From Myripristis murdjan (taxonomy: Eukaryota > Chordata > Actinopteri > Holocentriformes > Holocentridae): 64,000 nt of DNA. The translations under genes and the position numbers were made by a program. Where the stretch lies: positions 2,319,117 through 2,383,116 of the forward strand of contig NC_043990.1 of the NCBI RefSeq assembly GCF_902150065.1, given 5' to 3'. This document shows, piece by piece, positions 33,430 through 44,259 of the stretch; within the stretch, counting starts at the first letter, position 1; the number at the start of each line of letters is the position of its first letter. The notes beneath the pieces were generated by a model. That model was not told the origin of the DNA. It saw nothing but the letters and a program-made list of their open reading frames with translations, and did no database searches.

Positions 33430-34700
33430 AACCTCCCTCAGCTGGAGAGGAACTGATCTGACTCAACAGCTGCAGAGACAGCAGAGGTTTCACTGGAGAG
33501 ACAGTAATCAGATAAAATAACTGTATTTTCTTTATGATAACAGTGTACTCAATCATGTGTGTATGGTATACACTGTAACCCCCTCCCCCAAGTATTATAT
33601 AGATAAACACAGTTCAAAAAAGGATCAGTATTTATAAGGGTCTAGAGTGAGTCTAACTCCAAAGTCAAATTGTGATTGGAAAGAATTCTTGAAATTTATT
33701 TTCAAATAATCTTTAAGATTATAGTTGACAATGTCATGTGTGGCTGGTACAGAGGACCCAATTGCAGGAGCAGGTAATGATAAAGAAAATTAACTTATTA
33801 ACTGAAACTAGAAAATAAGAAAAGGAAAGTGCAAAGGAAACCACAGCAAACACAAGGAAAACACAGCATGAACAGAATTCAGAGAACAAAGTCCACAGAC
33901 ACAGAGTCCAGAGGAAACACACCAGACCAAGAACACACAGGTCCACAAAGTCCAAAAATAAAGTCCAGGGAAACTTCTATAGACCAACTAAAATCCAAAA
34001 CCAAAGTCCAAAATAGAAAAACACTCACAGAAGATATATAATGAGACCCTCATACAATATTTGGAATTTAAGTTTTTTTTTTTTTTTTTTTTTTTTTAAT
34101 TAATAGTGACATTCGTTTAAATTTAGGTTGTTGTTCATACATACTAGCACTCAAGTATTATCAGTCATTCAGAGAAATTAAACAGTAATTTTCAATGAAT
34201 AAATCAAATTAAAATTATTAATGTTTGTGAAGCAGACATTATTTCAGAAATGTGATCCATGAGCTCAGTGACACTTTTTTAATCTTTCAGCTCCCCATCC
34301 ATTCAAATGTTGCTTCTTCATCTTCTCACAAGATTACTTTAAAAATGTATTTATAAAATTAATATATTATTATCCCAGACCCTCCTATTCATATTTGCTA
34401 GCTTTTTCTTTTAAATTGGGAATACATAAGGCATTTTATTTGTCATCTATTTTAATTTCCTCAGTATTTCAGCCCTTTGAAGCGGCTTTATACACAGACA
34501 AAAGTATTTCAAACATTAAAAGGAGTCACACTTATAAGATATTCCCATATGCTGATGATATCATGTTTTATTTTGATAAGCTTTCCTGAAGTCTGACACC
34601 CTCATTTACATTTTGAAATCTTACTAATACAGTATGTGTGCCAACCTAAAATCCATTCCTCCATCCCCGTGCTATAATATCAGTGTGGATCAGGACAAGG
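33430..34700. other. Intergenic region between V9 and C3
   Basis: Contains a partial dispersed element starting TGTCATGTGTGGCTGG (about 33732-34045) with CAAAGTCCA-type repeats, a poly-T run near 34074-34097, and an L1-like scrap (34395-34589). No host gene is seen. Confidence 0.5.
34395..34589 (+). mobile_element. L1-like reverse-transcriptase scrap
   Basis: Plus-strand residues SVFQPFEAALYTDKSIS and HTYKIFPYADDIMFY match the YADD region of L1-type LINEs; only about 60 residues remain. Confidence 0.6.
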
Positions 34701-34798
34701 GACACAACTTATTTGGTAAAAAGATTTTTTTATTATTATTTTAACATATATAGAGTATCTGCATTACAGCAAAAAAAAAAAGAGATTATTTAAAGATT

Positions 34799-34802
<4 letters not shown>

Positions 34803-34837
<35 letters not shown>
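34803..34837. repeat. GA microsatellite in the C3 3' UTR
   Basis: Pure (GA)n tract downstream of the C3 stop codon on the minus strand; an AATAAA (minus) lies at 34729-34734. Confidence 0.9.
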
Positions 34838-34839
<2 letters not shown>

Positions 34840-34892
34840 GATGCAGAGTGCAGAGTTAAACCAGTAGCAGAAGTCCCAGTGAGTCAGGTCAG

Positions 34893-35221
34893 TCACTGGG
34901 AACACTGGTCTCTCCTCAGTGTCTCGACCTGCGGAGCCTGGGAGCCCTGGGTGGCCTCACAGGTGACAGAGCCCAGCTTCCTCCACTGGTCTGCAGTGAG
35001 CCTCAGGGTGCTGCTCCAGCTGTAGAGGCCGTCCTTCTCCAGCACCCCGGGGCTCCTGCTCTGCTCCCAGCTGCTGCTGCTGCTGCTGCTGCCGTCCACC
35101 TTCCAGGCCAGCCTCCAGTCTGAGGGGAAGCCCTTGTTGGCCAGGCACATAAGCGTGGCCTTCCCCTGCTGCAGCTCCTCTCTGGAGGGGGGCAGCACCG
35201 TCAGGGTGGGAGGGGCGTCAC
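34893..35221 (-). CDS. C3: Ig light-chain constant exon
   Basis: Full constant domain with the same splice phase and cysteine pattern as C1. Seven serines follow KVDG. The end reads RRDQCSQ where the other three read RRDQCPQ, and GSQAPQVE replaces GSQAPQTE. J3 segments are 1.0 and 1.45 kb upstream. It looks functional. Confidence 0.95.
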
Positions 35222-35321
35222 CTAGGAGACACCAATCAGCTTAGAGGGCGGGAAATAAGCAGCTGGCAGTCAGTCAGCGGGCGGTTGGACACCTTTACTG
35301 TGTGAGAGTCCATTTTCCCCT

Positions 35322-35419
35322 TTAAGGACTTTCTGTCAGATGGTTTTTATGCTCCAGCAGTCACTCACTCACACCCTGTTTCACTTCCCTTTAAGAAGCC
35401 TCTCATGCACATCAGCACA
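35322..35419 (-). promoter_or_regulatory. Candidate intronic enhancer block, cassette 3
   Basis: J-C intron block with GGAAGTGAAAC on the minus strand (35378-35388). Confidence 0.45.
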
Positions 35420-36229
35420 GAAAGAGTCCTCATATGAACACAAATACATCAATGCACATAACAGATAAAAATGAAAATTATTTGGCTACTCCATAAAATT
35501 ATCACTCATCACTAATGCTATGTTTCTTAAACAATTTAGGGAATAGAAAAAAACATGGAACTTCAAAGTCTCAATAATTTACAGTTTTTGTCATTACAAA
35601 TTGTGTTTTGTTTAAAGTCAAAATGAATGCACACTAAAATAGTGGCTGTTTTGAAGAAATCTGAACAAGATCATCTATAACTGAGATAAACATTTGTTGA
35701 GTATTTTCTGCCAAAAAATGTTCATGCCACAGAATTCTGTTCATCAAAACTGATTTCAAGCAGCAAACACACAAAGTAATATATCTAATTATTTTCAGCC
35801 CACATGTGAAAAACAGATATGAGATGAAATTAAGAATCTGAAATTTGTCTACATTTCCAGATTATAATCCTGATCCCCACTCTGTTCAAATTAGTTTTCA
35901 TTCAGCTTCACATGTCATGTAAAATTACTAAATGAAAATCAATATGGTTAAACAGTCTGAAGGAACCAAAGCTTTGCATTCAACTCTTCTAACTTTGAAG
36001 CTGGTCAGTTTTACACATTTTTCACAATTTATAATGAAAAGTCTAAAGAAGTAGTGAGTCAAACTAAGTGGTTAAGGAGAAAAACAGGCAAGAAAAAACA
36101 GTGACTATAAGTGATGGAAGTTAACAAAATACATGTTAAAACCAACCACTAACACTCACACAGAAGAATAAAAGTAACCCAGCAGCAGTAACACATTACA
36201 TGATATTTAATATTTGTGCAGAAACTTAC

Positions 36230-36267
36230 TTCCAAACTCCAGTCTGATTCCTCCACCAAAAGTCAAC
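36230..36267 (-). CDS. J3 proximal: Ig light-chain J segment with variant heptamer
   Basis: Encodes [12 protein letters not shown] and ends in a GTAAGT donor. The heptamer (36268-36274) reads CACTTTG in place of CACTGTG. The first three bases, which matter most for RAG cutting, are kept. The 23-bp spacer and nonamer (36298-36306) are normal. The substitution is expected to lower, not abolish, use. The isoleucine for threonine after FGGG is also unique among the eight J segments. Confidence 0.9.
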
Positions 36268-36659
36268 CAAAGTGATACAAACTCATTGAGCCACCGTACA
36301 AAAACCTCTGACTGTAGAGAGACACGGCTCTCTCACTTTGTCAGAGAAAGCAACAACTACAAGCCCTCAAGATGCCGCTTTAAAGCAATAATCTGGAATA
36401 AATGCCTTCTTTTCTGTTTCTAATGAACTTCATTTTAATAAAGTTGAAATGACCTCAAATTAAAGAAATTTAACCGATCATTTGGATTCAGTTTTTCATA
36501 GTCTGCTCTGATTTCATTACTTAGAGATCACTGTTGGCTTAAAATCAGATATTAACACGGAAAGTCAAGCACGGCAGTTTGTTTCATGAAGTGCAGATAA
36601 TATGAAAAAGTGAATATTAATCTCACTGATTGGTAAGAACATGAAATAATTAAACTTAC

Positions 36660-36697
36660 TTCCAAACTCCAGTCTGGTTCCTCCACCAAAAGTCCAC
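36660..36697 (-). CDS. J3 distal: Ig light-chain J segment
   Basis: Encodes [12 protein letters not shown] with a GTAAGT donor. Heptamer 36698-36704, 23-bp spacer, nonamer 36728-36736, all consensus. Confidence 0.93.
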
Positions 36698-36949
36698 CAC
36701 AGTGATACAAACTCATTGAGCCGCCGTACAAAAACCTCTGACTGTAGAGAGACACGGCTCTCTCACTTTGAAAACAACAAACTCACTGAGATCAGCCTCA
36801 GGTTTTAAAACTTAATAAAAACTGACTGATATATTATTACTAGCCATCAAACTATGTCATGTTTTGGATGTTTTGTGTTGTTACTAATTATCAGACTATG
36901 AAAAAATGATCAATAATAATTGTAATATTTTTTTTTGGCAGCGAAACTG

Positions 36950-37175
36950 ATTTTTTCAACAGTGAAATATAACACAATGATTTCTCTCATACAGCCCTTT
37001 TCATCATTTTCATAATTCACAATTATGAAACTAAAACATCATATCATCTGCATACGGTGATATCTTATGAGTGTGATTTCTAATTTTCTTGCTTGAAATA
37101 CTTTCATGTGTGTTTAAAGCCTCTACAGGGGGCTGAAGTACTGAGGCCAATAAAACAGATGACAAAGGACATGCC
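36950..37175 (-). mobile_element. L1-like LINE fragment, cassette 3 copy
   Basis: Nucleotide match to 10810-11010 (shared GTGATATCTTATGAGTGTGA and AGCCTCTACAGGGGGCTGAA). The coding frame is lost. Confidence 0.55.
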
Positions 37176-37184
37176 TGATATTTA

Positions 37185-38432
37185 CACTATATTACCAAAA
37201 GTATTCGCTCACCTGCCTTTACTCATACTATGAACTGAAGTGCCATCCCATTCCTAACCCATAGAGTTCAATATGATGTCGGTCCACCTTTTGCAGCTAT
37301 TACAGCTTCAACTCTTCTGGGAAGACTGTCCACAAGGTTGAGGAGAGTGTTTATAGGAATTTTTGACCATTCTTCCAAAAGCGCATTGGTGAGGTCACAC
37401 ACTGATGTTGGTCGAGAAGGCCTGGCTCTCAGTCTCCGCTCTAATTCATCCCAAAGGTGTTCTATCGGGTTCAGGTCAGGACTCTGTGCAGGCCAGTCAA
37501 GTTCATCCACACCAGACTCTGTCATCCATGTCTTTATGGACCTTGCTTTGTGCACTGGTGCACAGTCATGTTGGAAGAGGAAGGGGCCCGCTCCAAACTG
37601 TTCCCACAAGGTTGGGAGCATGGAATTGTCCAAAATGTTTTGGTATCCTGAAGCATTCAAAGTTCCTTTCACTGGAACTAAGGGGCCAAGCCCAGCTCCT
37701 GAAAAACAACCCCACACCATAATTCCTCCTCCACCAAATTTCACAGTCGGCACAATGCAGTCTGAAATGTACCGTTCTCCTGGCAACCTCCAAACCCAGA
37801 CTCGTCCATCAGATTGCCAGATGGAAAAGCGTGATTCATCACTCCAGAGAACGCGTCTCCACTGCTCTAGAGGCCAGTGGCGGCGTGCTTTACACCATTG
37901 CATCCGACGCTTTGCATTGCACTTGGTGATGTGTGGCTTGGCTGCAGCTGCTCGGCCATGGAAACCCATTCCATGAAGCTCTCTGCGTACTGTACTGGGC
38001 TAATCTGAAGGTCACATGAAGTTTGTAGCTCTGTAGCAATTGACTGTGCAGAAAGTCGGCGACCTCTTTGCACTATGCGCTTCAGCATCCGCTGACCCCT
38101 CTCCGTCACTTTACGTGGCCTACCACTTCGTGGCTGAGTTGCTGTTGTTCCCAAACGCTTCCATTTTGTTATAATAGAGCTGACAGTTGACTGTGGAATA
38201 TTTAGGAGGGAGGAAATTTCACGACTGGATTTGTTGCACAGGTGGCATCCTATGACAGTTCCACGCTGGAATTCACTGAGCTCCTGAGAGCGGCCCATTC
38301 TTTCACAAATGTCTTGTTTCACAGTCTGCATGCCTGAGTGCTTGATTTATACACCTGTGGCCAGGCCAAGTGATTAGGACACCTGATTCTGATCATTTGA
38401 ATGGGTGAGCGAATACTTTTGGTAATATAGTG
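37185..38432 (-). mobile_element. Tc1-like DNA transposon, nearly intact
   Basis: The ends are inverted copies of CACTATATTACCAAAAGTAT, flanked by TA on both sides (37183-37184 and 38433-38434), the target duplication of Tc1/mariner elements. At 1,248 bp with a single transposase frame it has the usual size. It sits in the J3-V10 interval; cassette 1 shows the uninterrupted site near 11.01 kb. High preservation suggests a fairly recent arrival. Confidence 0.92.
37268..38331 (-). pseudogene. Tc1-like transposase, one frameshift
   Basis: The N-terminal part has the paired-like helix-turn-helix (SREISSLLNIPQSTVSSII, then KWKRLGTT and GRPRK). The C-terminal part has the DDE catalytic core: first D in WSDESRFSI, the glycine-rich [13 protein letters not shown], second D in [11 protein letters not shown], and E in [17 protein letters not shown]. 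The reading frame changes once, at a tandem GTACT duplication near 37987-37996 that adds five bases. Otherwise the length, about 350 codons, and the motifs are those of an active family. The protein would cut and reinsert its own element in the nucleus; this copy cannot make it in full. Confidence 0.9.
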
Positions 38433-38626
38433 TATATCCAGAGAAGACGACATTTGACTTAACTGAGAGGTTTTTTAATCTACAGTGTTGAAGCTAAACA
38501 ATCTGGGTGGCCATGGTAACTGTTGACGCACAGGCTACGTCATGAGTCATCATTCCTACAGGATCCTGGTGTGGACAAAATTGCTGCATTCATATGAAAG
38601 TGACAATGGAGCTGACATACAGTGTG

Positions 38627-39090
38627 TGTCAGGGCTGGGTGTCAGAGTTGGACCCAAAAGCACAATCTCGAGTCAGAGGTCAAAAAACTAGTCCTTTATT
38701 CCGAAAACGGGGTCAAAAATCACAAAAGCAGACAGAATCTAAGCAGAATTTCCAAAAGGGCTAGGCAAAATCAGTGTCCAATAAACGAGAAGGAGAGTCA
38801 GAAAAAAACAGGACAAACACTGGGAAAAAAACGGCTTGAACGTGAAGGCACAAAGGGCTACAGCGAACTGGCACAGACAGCAGGGAACACACTGACTAAA
38901 TACACGAGGAGAGGGGAGACAACAAGGCACAGGTGTAACACATTAGAGCGGGGCAGGCAATCACACAGGAGTGAAACTTGACAGGAAGTGATCTGAAATG
39001 AGAGGAGAGTTAGACAATAAAACAGGAAGTGCAGAAAAATAAAAATGAAACGAAGAAAACATAATTTAAGGTGCTGGGTGAGACATGACA
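38627..39090. mobile_element. Short insertion with TGTCA...TGACA ends (MITE or solo LTR)
   Basis: Cassette 1 has the empty site (GACATACAGTGTGTGCTGTT near 11.19 kb). Here about 465 bp interrupt it, with ends TGTCA and TGACA. Because the flank is a GT repeat, the target duplication can be read as 5 bp (GTGTG) or 8 bp. The first would suit a solo LTR, the second a hAT-type MITE. No coding content. Confidence 0.6.
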
Positions 39091-39094
39091 GTGT

Positions 39095-39509
39095 GTGCTG
39101 TTCAGAGGGCGACGTGTGTACAGAGAAATAAGGAAAATCAAAGATATAGGAAAGTATTTCTCAAAATCTCCCAAGTCCAGGTTTTTTTGTTTGTAAGTTT
39201 TTTCTCCTCTGTTTGTGTTTCACTTCACACAGATCAGACCCACATTCTGAATGCGTTGTGTGTGACCCTGCCTGCTCTCCAAATTATTTCATCATCTGAG
39301 CTTGACAGGGTTTGGTTTGAGGATTATAATACAGCAGTACCTTAGCCAGTCTGCTGATTCCGTGTGATGTCTGTCTGGAAGTGAGCAGGAAGTGACAGGA
39401 AAACACAGCTGTCAGCCAGACAAAGACGCTTATCCCTGGTAGGAGATAAGGAGACTTTACTGAGGTGTCTAAGAATACCAACAGGGCATCCAACCCATGG
39501 GACCACAAG
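39095..39509. other. Unassigned region
   Basis: A pyrimidine-rich tract ending TTCACACAG at about 39230 is followed by an open stretch to 39345 that could look like an exon, but nothing in it is recognised. No gene is called. Confidence 0.3.
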
Positions 39510-40348
39510 GGGCTCTAGTTTCCCGGCGCAGCGCGAGGTGGCGCAGTGAGGCGAACCCCGCGCAGAGCTAGTTTCGACCGGCGAAGCGGGAGAGGCGGAC
39601 AGTGTCCAAGTTTCGCAGGTGGAGGTTCGCCGAGATGGGAGTGGCGGCGCAGCGGGGGGAGGTGCCGACAGATTCGGCTTGGTGCAGTGACAGTTTCGTG
39701 CTAAAAGGCTTCGCCGAGGTGCGCCAAAAGCTCGCCGTCTGAAACCACGTCTACTTTCAGCGCAAGGCGGAGCGGAGCTGGCGCAGTCAAAGTTTGACTG
39801 ACTGACGCACATCACCAAAACCTCACGATCAGCACAAACGGTGCCAATCTCCTTTGATCTGACATCAGCTGTGACGGGACAGTTGATATGGAGATATATG
39901 TATGTGCTGATTGTGATCGTAGCATTGAATAGTGTTTTTTTCGGTATTTATTGCATCGTTCATGTGTCTAACATCCCGGAAGCCTGCCTGTGAGGTTTTG
40001 GTGACGTGTCCGCACTGCTCGCCGGTCTCCGCTCCGCGCCTGTCTCCTGAGCTCCGCTCCGCCCGCGGCAATAGACCTCCATGTCAGCTGTGTAAACTTT
40101 CATTACGCCTTCACGCAGCGCATTTTAAAGGCAAGGACAGGGGCTCATTTGATTGGTTACATGTGAATCGGCTGTGTCAAACCCACTCCATGCCTTCTCT
40201 CCTCCCCTCCGCCGGTAGGAGGGATGGCGGAGTACTTGCGCCACCGAGAACGGCGTGCCAAACTTGGAAAATCCGCCTGGCCACACCCAGTTGGCGAAGC
40301 GCATCTGCGCTACGCCCCCGCCTCGCCTGGTCTGCGAAACTAGAGCCC
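39510..40348. mobile_element. GC-rich palindromic MITE, probably Harbinger-like
   Basis: Inverted ends GGGCTCTAGTTTC and GAAACTAGAGCCC, with AAG on each side (39507-39509 and 40349-40351) as a possible 3-bp target duplication. The interior is GC- and CpG-rich, unlike its AT-rich surroundings, with inverted repeats of GCGCAG and GGCGAAGCG type. The 3-bp duplication suggests PIF/Harbinger but no transposase is present. Confidence 0.6.
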
Positions 40349-40351
40349 AAG

Positions 40352-40936
40352 GTTGGTTTTTCCTCCCCTCTAACACACACAACAGGAGCATTTCCTAAAT
40401 TAGCGCCCCCTAACAGCAGCAGGAGATATGCTGAGAGCCATGGTATGTTAGAGTCAGAGTGAGGCTGAGATTAAACACAGAGGGAGTAGGATTTTCCTAT
40501 AAAACAATTTGTAGACTCACACAAAACTAATCCTCTCCATTATGACTTGTGAGCCACTAGCAGTGTGTGTGTGTGTGTGTGTGTGTATTAGTGTGTGTGT
40601 CAGCAGAGACTCTGCCCTCTGGCTCTCCCAGCCAATCACAGTGCAGCACAGTGCCAGATCAATAGCACCACGTCCAATAGGAAGCTGTGAAAATCATGAA
40701 AAAAGGAAAACTAGTGAGGCAAAACGAGTGGACAAAGCTGCTTCCACAACGAGAGTGAAGCTGTGGTTGGCTTTCACCTGCTGGCCAGCACTGAGGGAGA
40801 GGAGGAGGATGAAGAGCAACACGCTGCTGGTCTGTTTGCTGTTGGACAGGAAGGAGCTGGCAGGTCAAATTTTTCTTCCACGATGGTGACGTTCAATTTT
40901 AGCGGATGTTTCATTCCATTGCCATTGCCAAACTCA
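40352..40936 (+). other. Unassigned region with promoter-like features
   Basis: Two CCAAT-type boxes (AGCCAATCACAG near 40631; GTCCAATAGGA near 40672) precede a start codon at 40810 that opens a short hydrophobic frame (MKSNTLLVCLLLDRK). It may be the first exon of a captured gene or chance. I do not call a gene. Confidence 0.25.
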
Positions 40937-41600
40937 GAAAGAATAAACAAAGTAATAACGATTCATAGGCTAATTAATAACTGATAACATTAACACATTA
41001 ATAACAAGAACAAAGTTATAGCCCGCACATCTCCTTGGAAAATCGTACAGGTACTGTCCGTGGTGCTGAATCTGCCTCAGCAGGTACTGTCCGTGGTGCT
41101 GAATCTGCCTCAGCAGGCACTGTCCGTGGTGATGAATCCACTGAAGCATTTCATTCTCTTTATTATAGAAATTAAAGCTCGATAAAATTCACAGAGGATC
41201 TTGTTTAGCTCTTCTTTCCTTACAGCTGAGAAATCAGCTGTTTGCCCGGTGTTTGTCAGGTAGTCCTGTAGACATCTGACGGCCCAAGATGTTGACCGGG
41301 CCGTAGCGGCTTCATTTCCTGACCTCTCCAGCTGATCCAGCTCTTCACTCGTCACTCTCGCATATCTCTCCTTCTTCTCTTCTGTCTTGTCTTCCTCGTT
41401 CAGCCATTCATCCAAACTTAGGTCGCCAAAGAAATCAAAATTGACAACAAATGGTCCATTATGCAGGCGAACAAAGCTGACAGCGGCTTTTGATGCGGGT
41501 TTCAGTGAAACGTTTCTTGTTGCCATGGAAACCACACAGACTCGGGCAGTAAGATGTGGGTGGAGTAATATTTTCAGTGGTGCGGTATTTTTCATTTGAG
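40937..41600 (-). mobile_element. Crypton-like fragment with minisatellite (copy 2)
   Basis: Better-kept copy of 3389-4200. It starts with the same AT-rich segment, then 2-3 units of the 33-bp minisatellite (41047-41145), then a minus-strand coding part. Two unlinked copies with the same arrangement show that minisatellite and coding part move as one unit. Confidence 0.5.
41110..41595 (-). pseudogene. Uncharacterised frame resembling Crypton-derived (KIAA1958/QRICH1-like) N-terminus
   Basis: An open frame of about 160 codons. Probable start at MATRNVSLKPASK; then FVVNFDFFGDLSLDEWLN, an acidic-basic stretch (EEDKTEEKKERYA), STSWAVRCLQDYL and FSAVRKEELNKILCEFYRAL. The last two segments recall the N-terminal part of proteins derived from Crypton tyrosine recombinases, which begin with a WAV..F..WL block and an EELN..L..F block. 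The recombinase core is absent, and the frame runs into minisatellite sequence. The family call is from memory and modest. Confidence 0.45.
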
Positions 41601-42780
41601 CACAGCTAGCCGTGCTGTCATGCTAATTTTTTCACATTCTAAATGTCGGATTTTCTTGCATCCATGATAACTTTGAGAGATTGACTGCCTGGGGCAGACC
41701 GGCCAAATTGGCCGTGAGGGGTACAGTTATTTTCAGGGCACTATGGCCAGAGTGAGGGGCAACGACGGCTATGGCTGTTGTGGCCGTGGTATAATTCCCA
41801 CCCTGATGGTGACAATAACACGCAGAAAGTAATGAAACACCCGCAAAAGAATACAGGACTCGCTTCACATGGGGATTGAACACTGGTTGCCATGTTGAGG
41901 GTTCCGTGTAGTGATGATCTATTCAACTGTTAAGCCTGAGCTTTGGAGGAACTGAACCCACAATGTGGTATTCGGTTGAAAAAACAAAGTCCTTTTATAC
42001 AATTGAATGAGGCACAACACAACAACAAAAAGATGACGAGGTCTCCTCGGAAAGGCTGGACGCGGCAGGCAGGGCATGGAGGGGCAGGCAGGGTCTAGAG
42101 GCAGAGCAAAAGAGCCAAGAGTCAAAAATAGGTTACAACAGAGCAGAGCAAAAATCAAAAGTAGGAGCCGGGACGTTACCACGCACGATACAGGACGAAC
42201 TGGCAAAGAAGGGAGAGCTGAACCGGGGTTAAATAGGCTGCAGAGCGGTGGAGATAATTAACAGAATGAGATCCAGGTGCGTGTGAGGGAACAGGTGAGT
42301 GGGAAGAATCCAATGAGCGCACCAGGCCCAGAGGGAAAGACTGACAACAGAAACACAAGGGGAGGGGAAAACACATACAGACAGAGACAGGACAGAGGCG
42401 GCTCCTAACATTCAACAATCCTAATTATTATTTAAATGAGCAGAGGAGGTCACTTAACTCTAAAACTATAGGTAAGTATGGGTTGTAATTAGCTGCTTGT
42501 ACAAACAACCTGTGGAGTCGTTTTTTGGTGGAAGATGACACAACTTGTTTCAGGACCTATAACATAGATTCTGTAAATGATCTTACAACACGATGCAATA
42601 AATTGTCTGTGGTCAGTGCATATTGAATTTTTTGTGATTGAACGAAAGGCAATATTTCTGAAAAATAACAAGAACAAGTTTAAAAGTTCCTTTGACCACT
42701 TTGAATACTTCCTTAAAATCTCTCTGAAAAATATAGTTGCATAAGTACAAGCATGAAGTCTCTAGTGTTTTAGTGTCTCT
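41600..42780. other. Repeat-rich J-V interval before V10
   Basis: About 41930-42415 looks like a dispersed element rich in GGCAGGCAGGG and ACAGACAGAGACAGGACAG, of the same general kind as 38627-39090, but its ends are unclear. From about 42450 the cassette backbone (AGCTGCTTGTAC) resumes. No gene. Confidence 0.4.
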
Positions 42781-42848
42781 GCAGCTGTTGAGTCAGATCA
42801 GTTCCTCTCCAGCTGAGGGAGGTTTTTGTACGACATTGTTTCACTGTG

Positions 42849-43416
42849 TGAACGGTAAGCTGTTACTGTGCTGACAGTAGTAAACTCCTGAATCTTCAGC
42901 CTGGACTCCACTGATGGTCAGAGTGAAGTCAGTCCCAGATTGACTTCCACTAAAACGATTAGAAACTCCAGACTGACGGGTTGTGGCATATCGAATCAGG
43001 AGTTTAGGAGCTTCTCCAGGTTTTTGAAGGTACCAGTGGAGGTTGTTACTAACACTTGTACTGGCTTTACATCTGATCGAGACAGTGTGTCCTGGACTAA
43101 CAGACTGAGATCCAGGAGACTGAGTCACAGTGATTTCTCCTGATGAATCTGGAAAATATCCAAAAGAGCAGAAGGGTTATTGAGACAAATACAGCTTGGA
43201 GAAAGATGAGGAATATGAAAACAGAAGAGGAGGATTTCTTTAACATGGAGAACAGATGGAAGAAGGTGAATGCTGCTGGTCTCAGTGTTTCTCCATCACA
43301 GCAGAAGACGATTGTGGTAAAGCTGGTTGCATCTTGAAGCCAAGTTTTCAGAAGAGAGTCTCACCCTGAACAAGGAGCCCCAGGGTGCCCAGCAGGAGAA
43401 TCTGTGACATCATCAT
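42849..43416 (-). CDS. V10: Ig light-chain V segment, family B
   Basis: Minus-strand V of cassette 3. Leader exon 43365-43416, V exon 42849-43148. [48 protein letters not shown] (arginine where others have tyrosine), [10 protein letters not shown] and [13 protein letters not shown]. Heptamer 42842-42848, 12-bp spacer, nonamer 42821-42829. Octamer-like ATGCAAAC at 43512-43519. Looks functional. It lies 6 kb from its J because of the Tc1, MITE and Crypton-like insertions. Confidence 0.93.
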
Positions 43417-44160
43417 TGTGCTGCCGGCGTGTCAGTGGCTCTGAAAGGCCTGGACAGCCACTGATCAACACTGGCCTCTTAACGGGTGGAGAGCAGAGAG
43501 GCAGGACACATATGCAAACACACACAACTATTTGAATGATCCTCCAGGGAACAGCGGACCCCCAAAACCTTGCTGAGAAGATAGAGGTGACTGTGAATAA
43601 CAAAGGTCTTTCACATCTGAGCGGCAACAGAGAAAAACTGCTGAAGACAAGTGACTCATGACGAGGATAATGTAAATAAATAAAGAGCAGGAATCTCAGA
43701 TCTTTAAAGGGAGAGGCAGTTTGCCAGGCTTTCAGATGGACTGAGAGATGGATCCATCTGATGAATAAACATGAGGTGGGTGGGTTTGATTGGTCTCTGT
43801 CCATTTCAGAGAGAAGACCAGAACATTGTGAGAACAACAGGTGGAACATAAAGGGGGAAGGAGACAGGTGGAACTCTATGGTTGAGGCTCTGAATATGGA
43901 AGATGTGAGAAAAGTGAAGGAGGCCAGCAGAAACTTGGCTTGAGTGTGTGGGCGTTATGTGGGTGGTGTCAACCTCAGGGAATAATGTTGATAGAAATGG
44001 AGAGAAGAAGCAGTGTTGAGAGAAAGATGATGGGAAGGCAAAACGGACTCCTGATGTTGGAGGCCTCTATAGAGCAGAGACATTTTGGGACGTCTGGATG
44101 AGGCTTGGAGCAGCAGTCAGCTGCTTGGAGAAGAAGCTGATGCTCCTGAAGCATCAGGCT

Positions 44161-44259
44161 TTAAGGAGTTTCTGTCAGATGGTTTTTCTGTTCCAGCAGT
44201 CACTCACTCACACACTGTTTCACTTCCCTTTAAGAAGCCTCTCACACACATCAGCACAC
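44161..44259 (-). promoter_or_regulatory. Candidate enhancer block upstream of V10
   Basis: Copy of the shared block with GGAAGTGAAAC on the minus strand (44217-44227); slightly more diverged than the others (GGTTTTTCTGTTCC for GGTTTTTATGCTCC). Confidence 0.4.

Noticed and set aside
38627-39090. Calling this insertion a solo LTR outright
   Set aside because: TG...CA ends and a possible 5-bp duplication allow it, but the flank is a GT repeat so the duplication length is ambiguous; left open between MITE and solo LTR.
39342-39818. GC-rich frames of 150-170 codons around 39.3-40.5 kb
   Set aside because: They fall in a palindromic GC-rich MITE with matching ends; frames on both strands with odd composition and no known domain.
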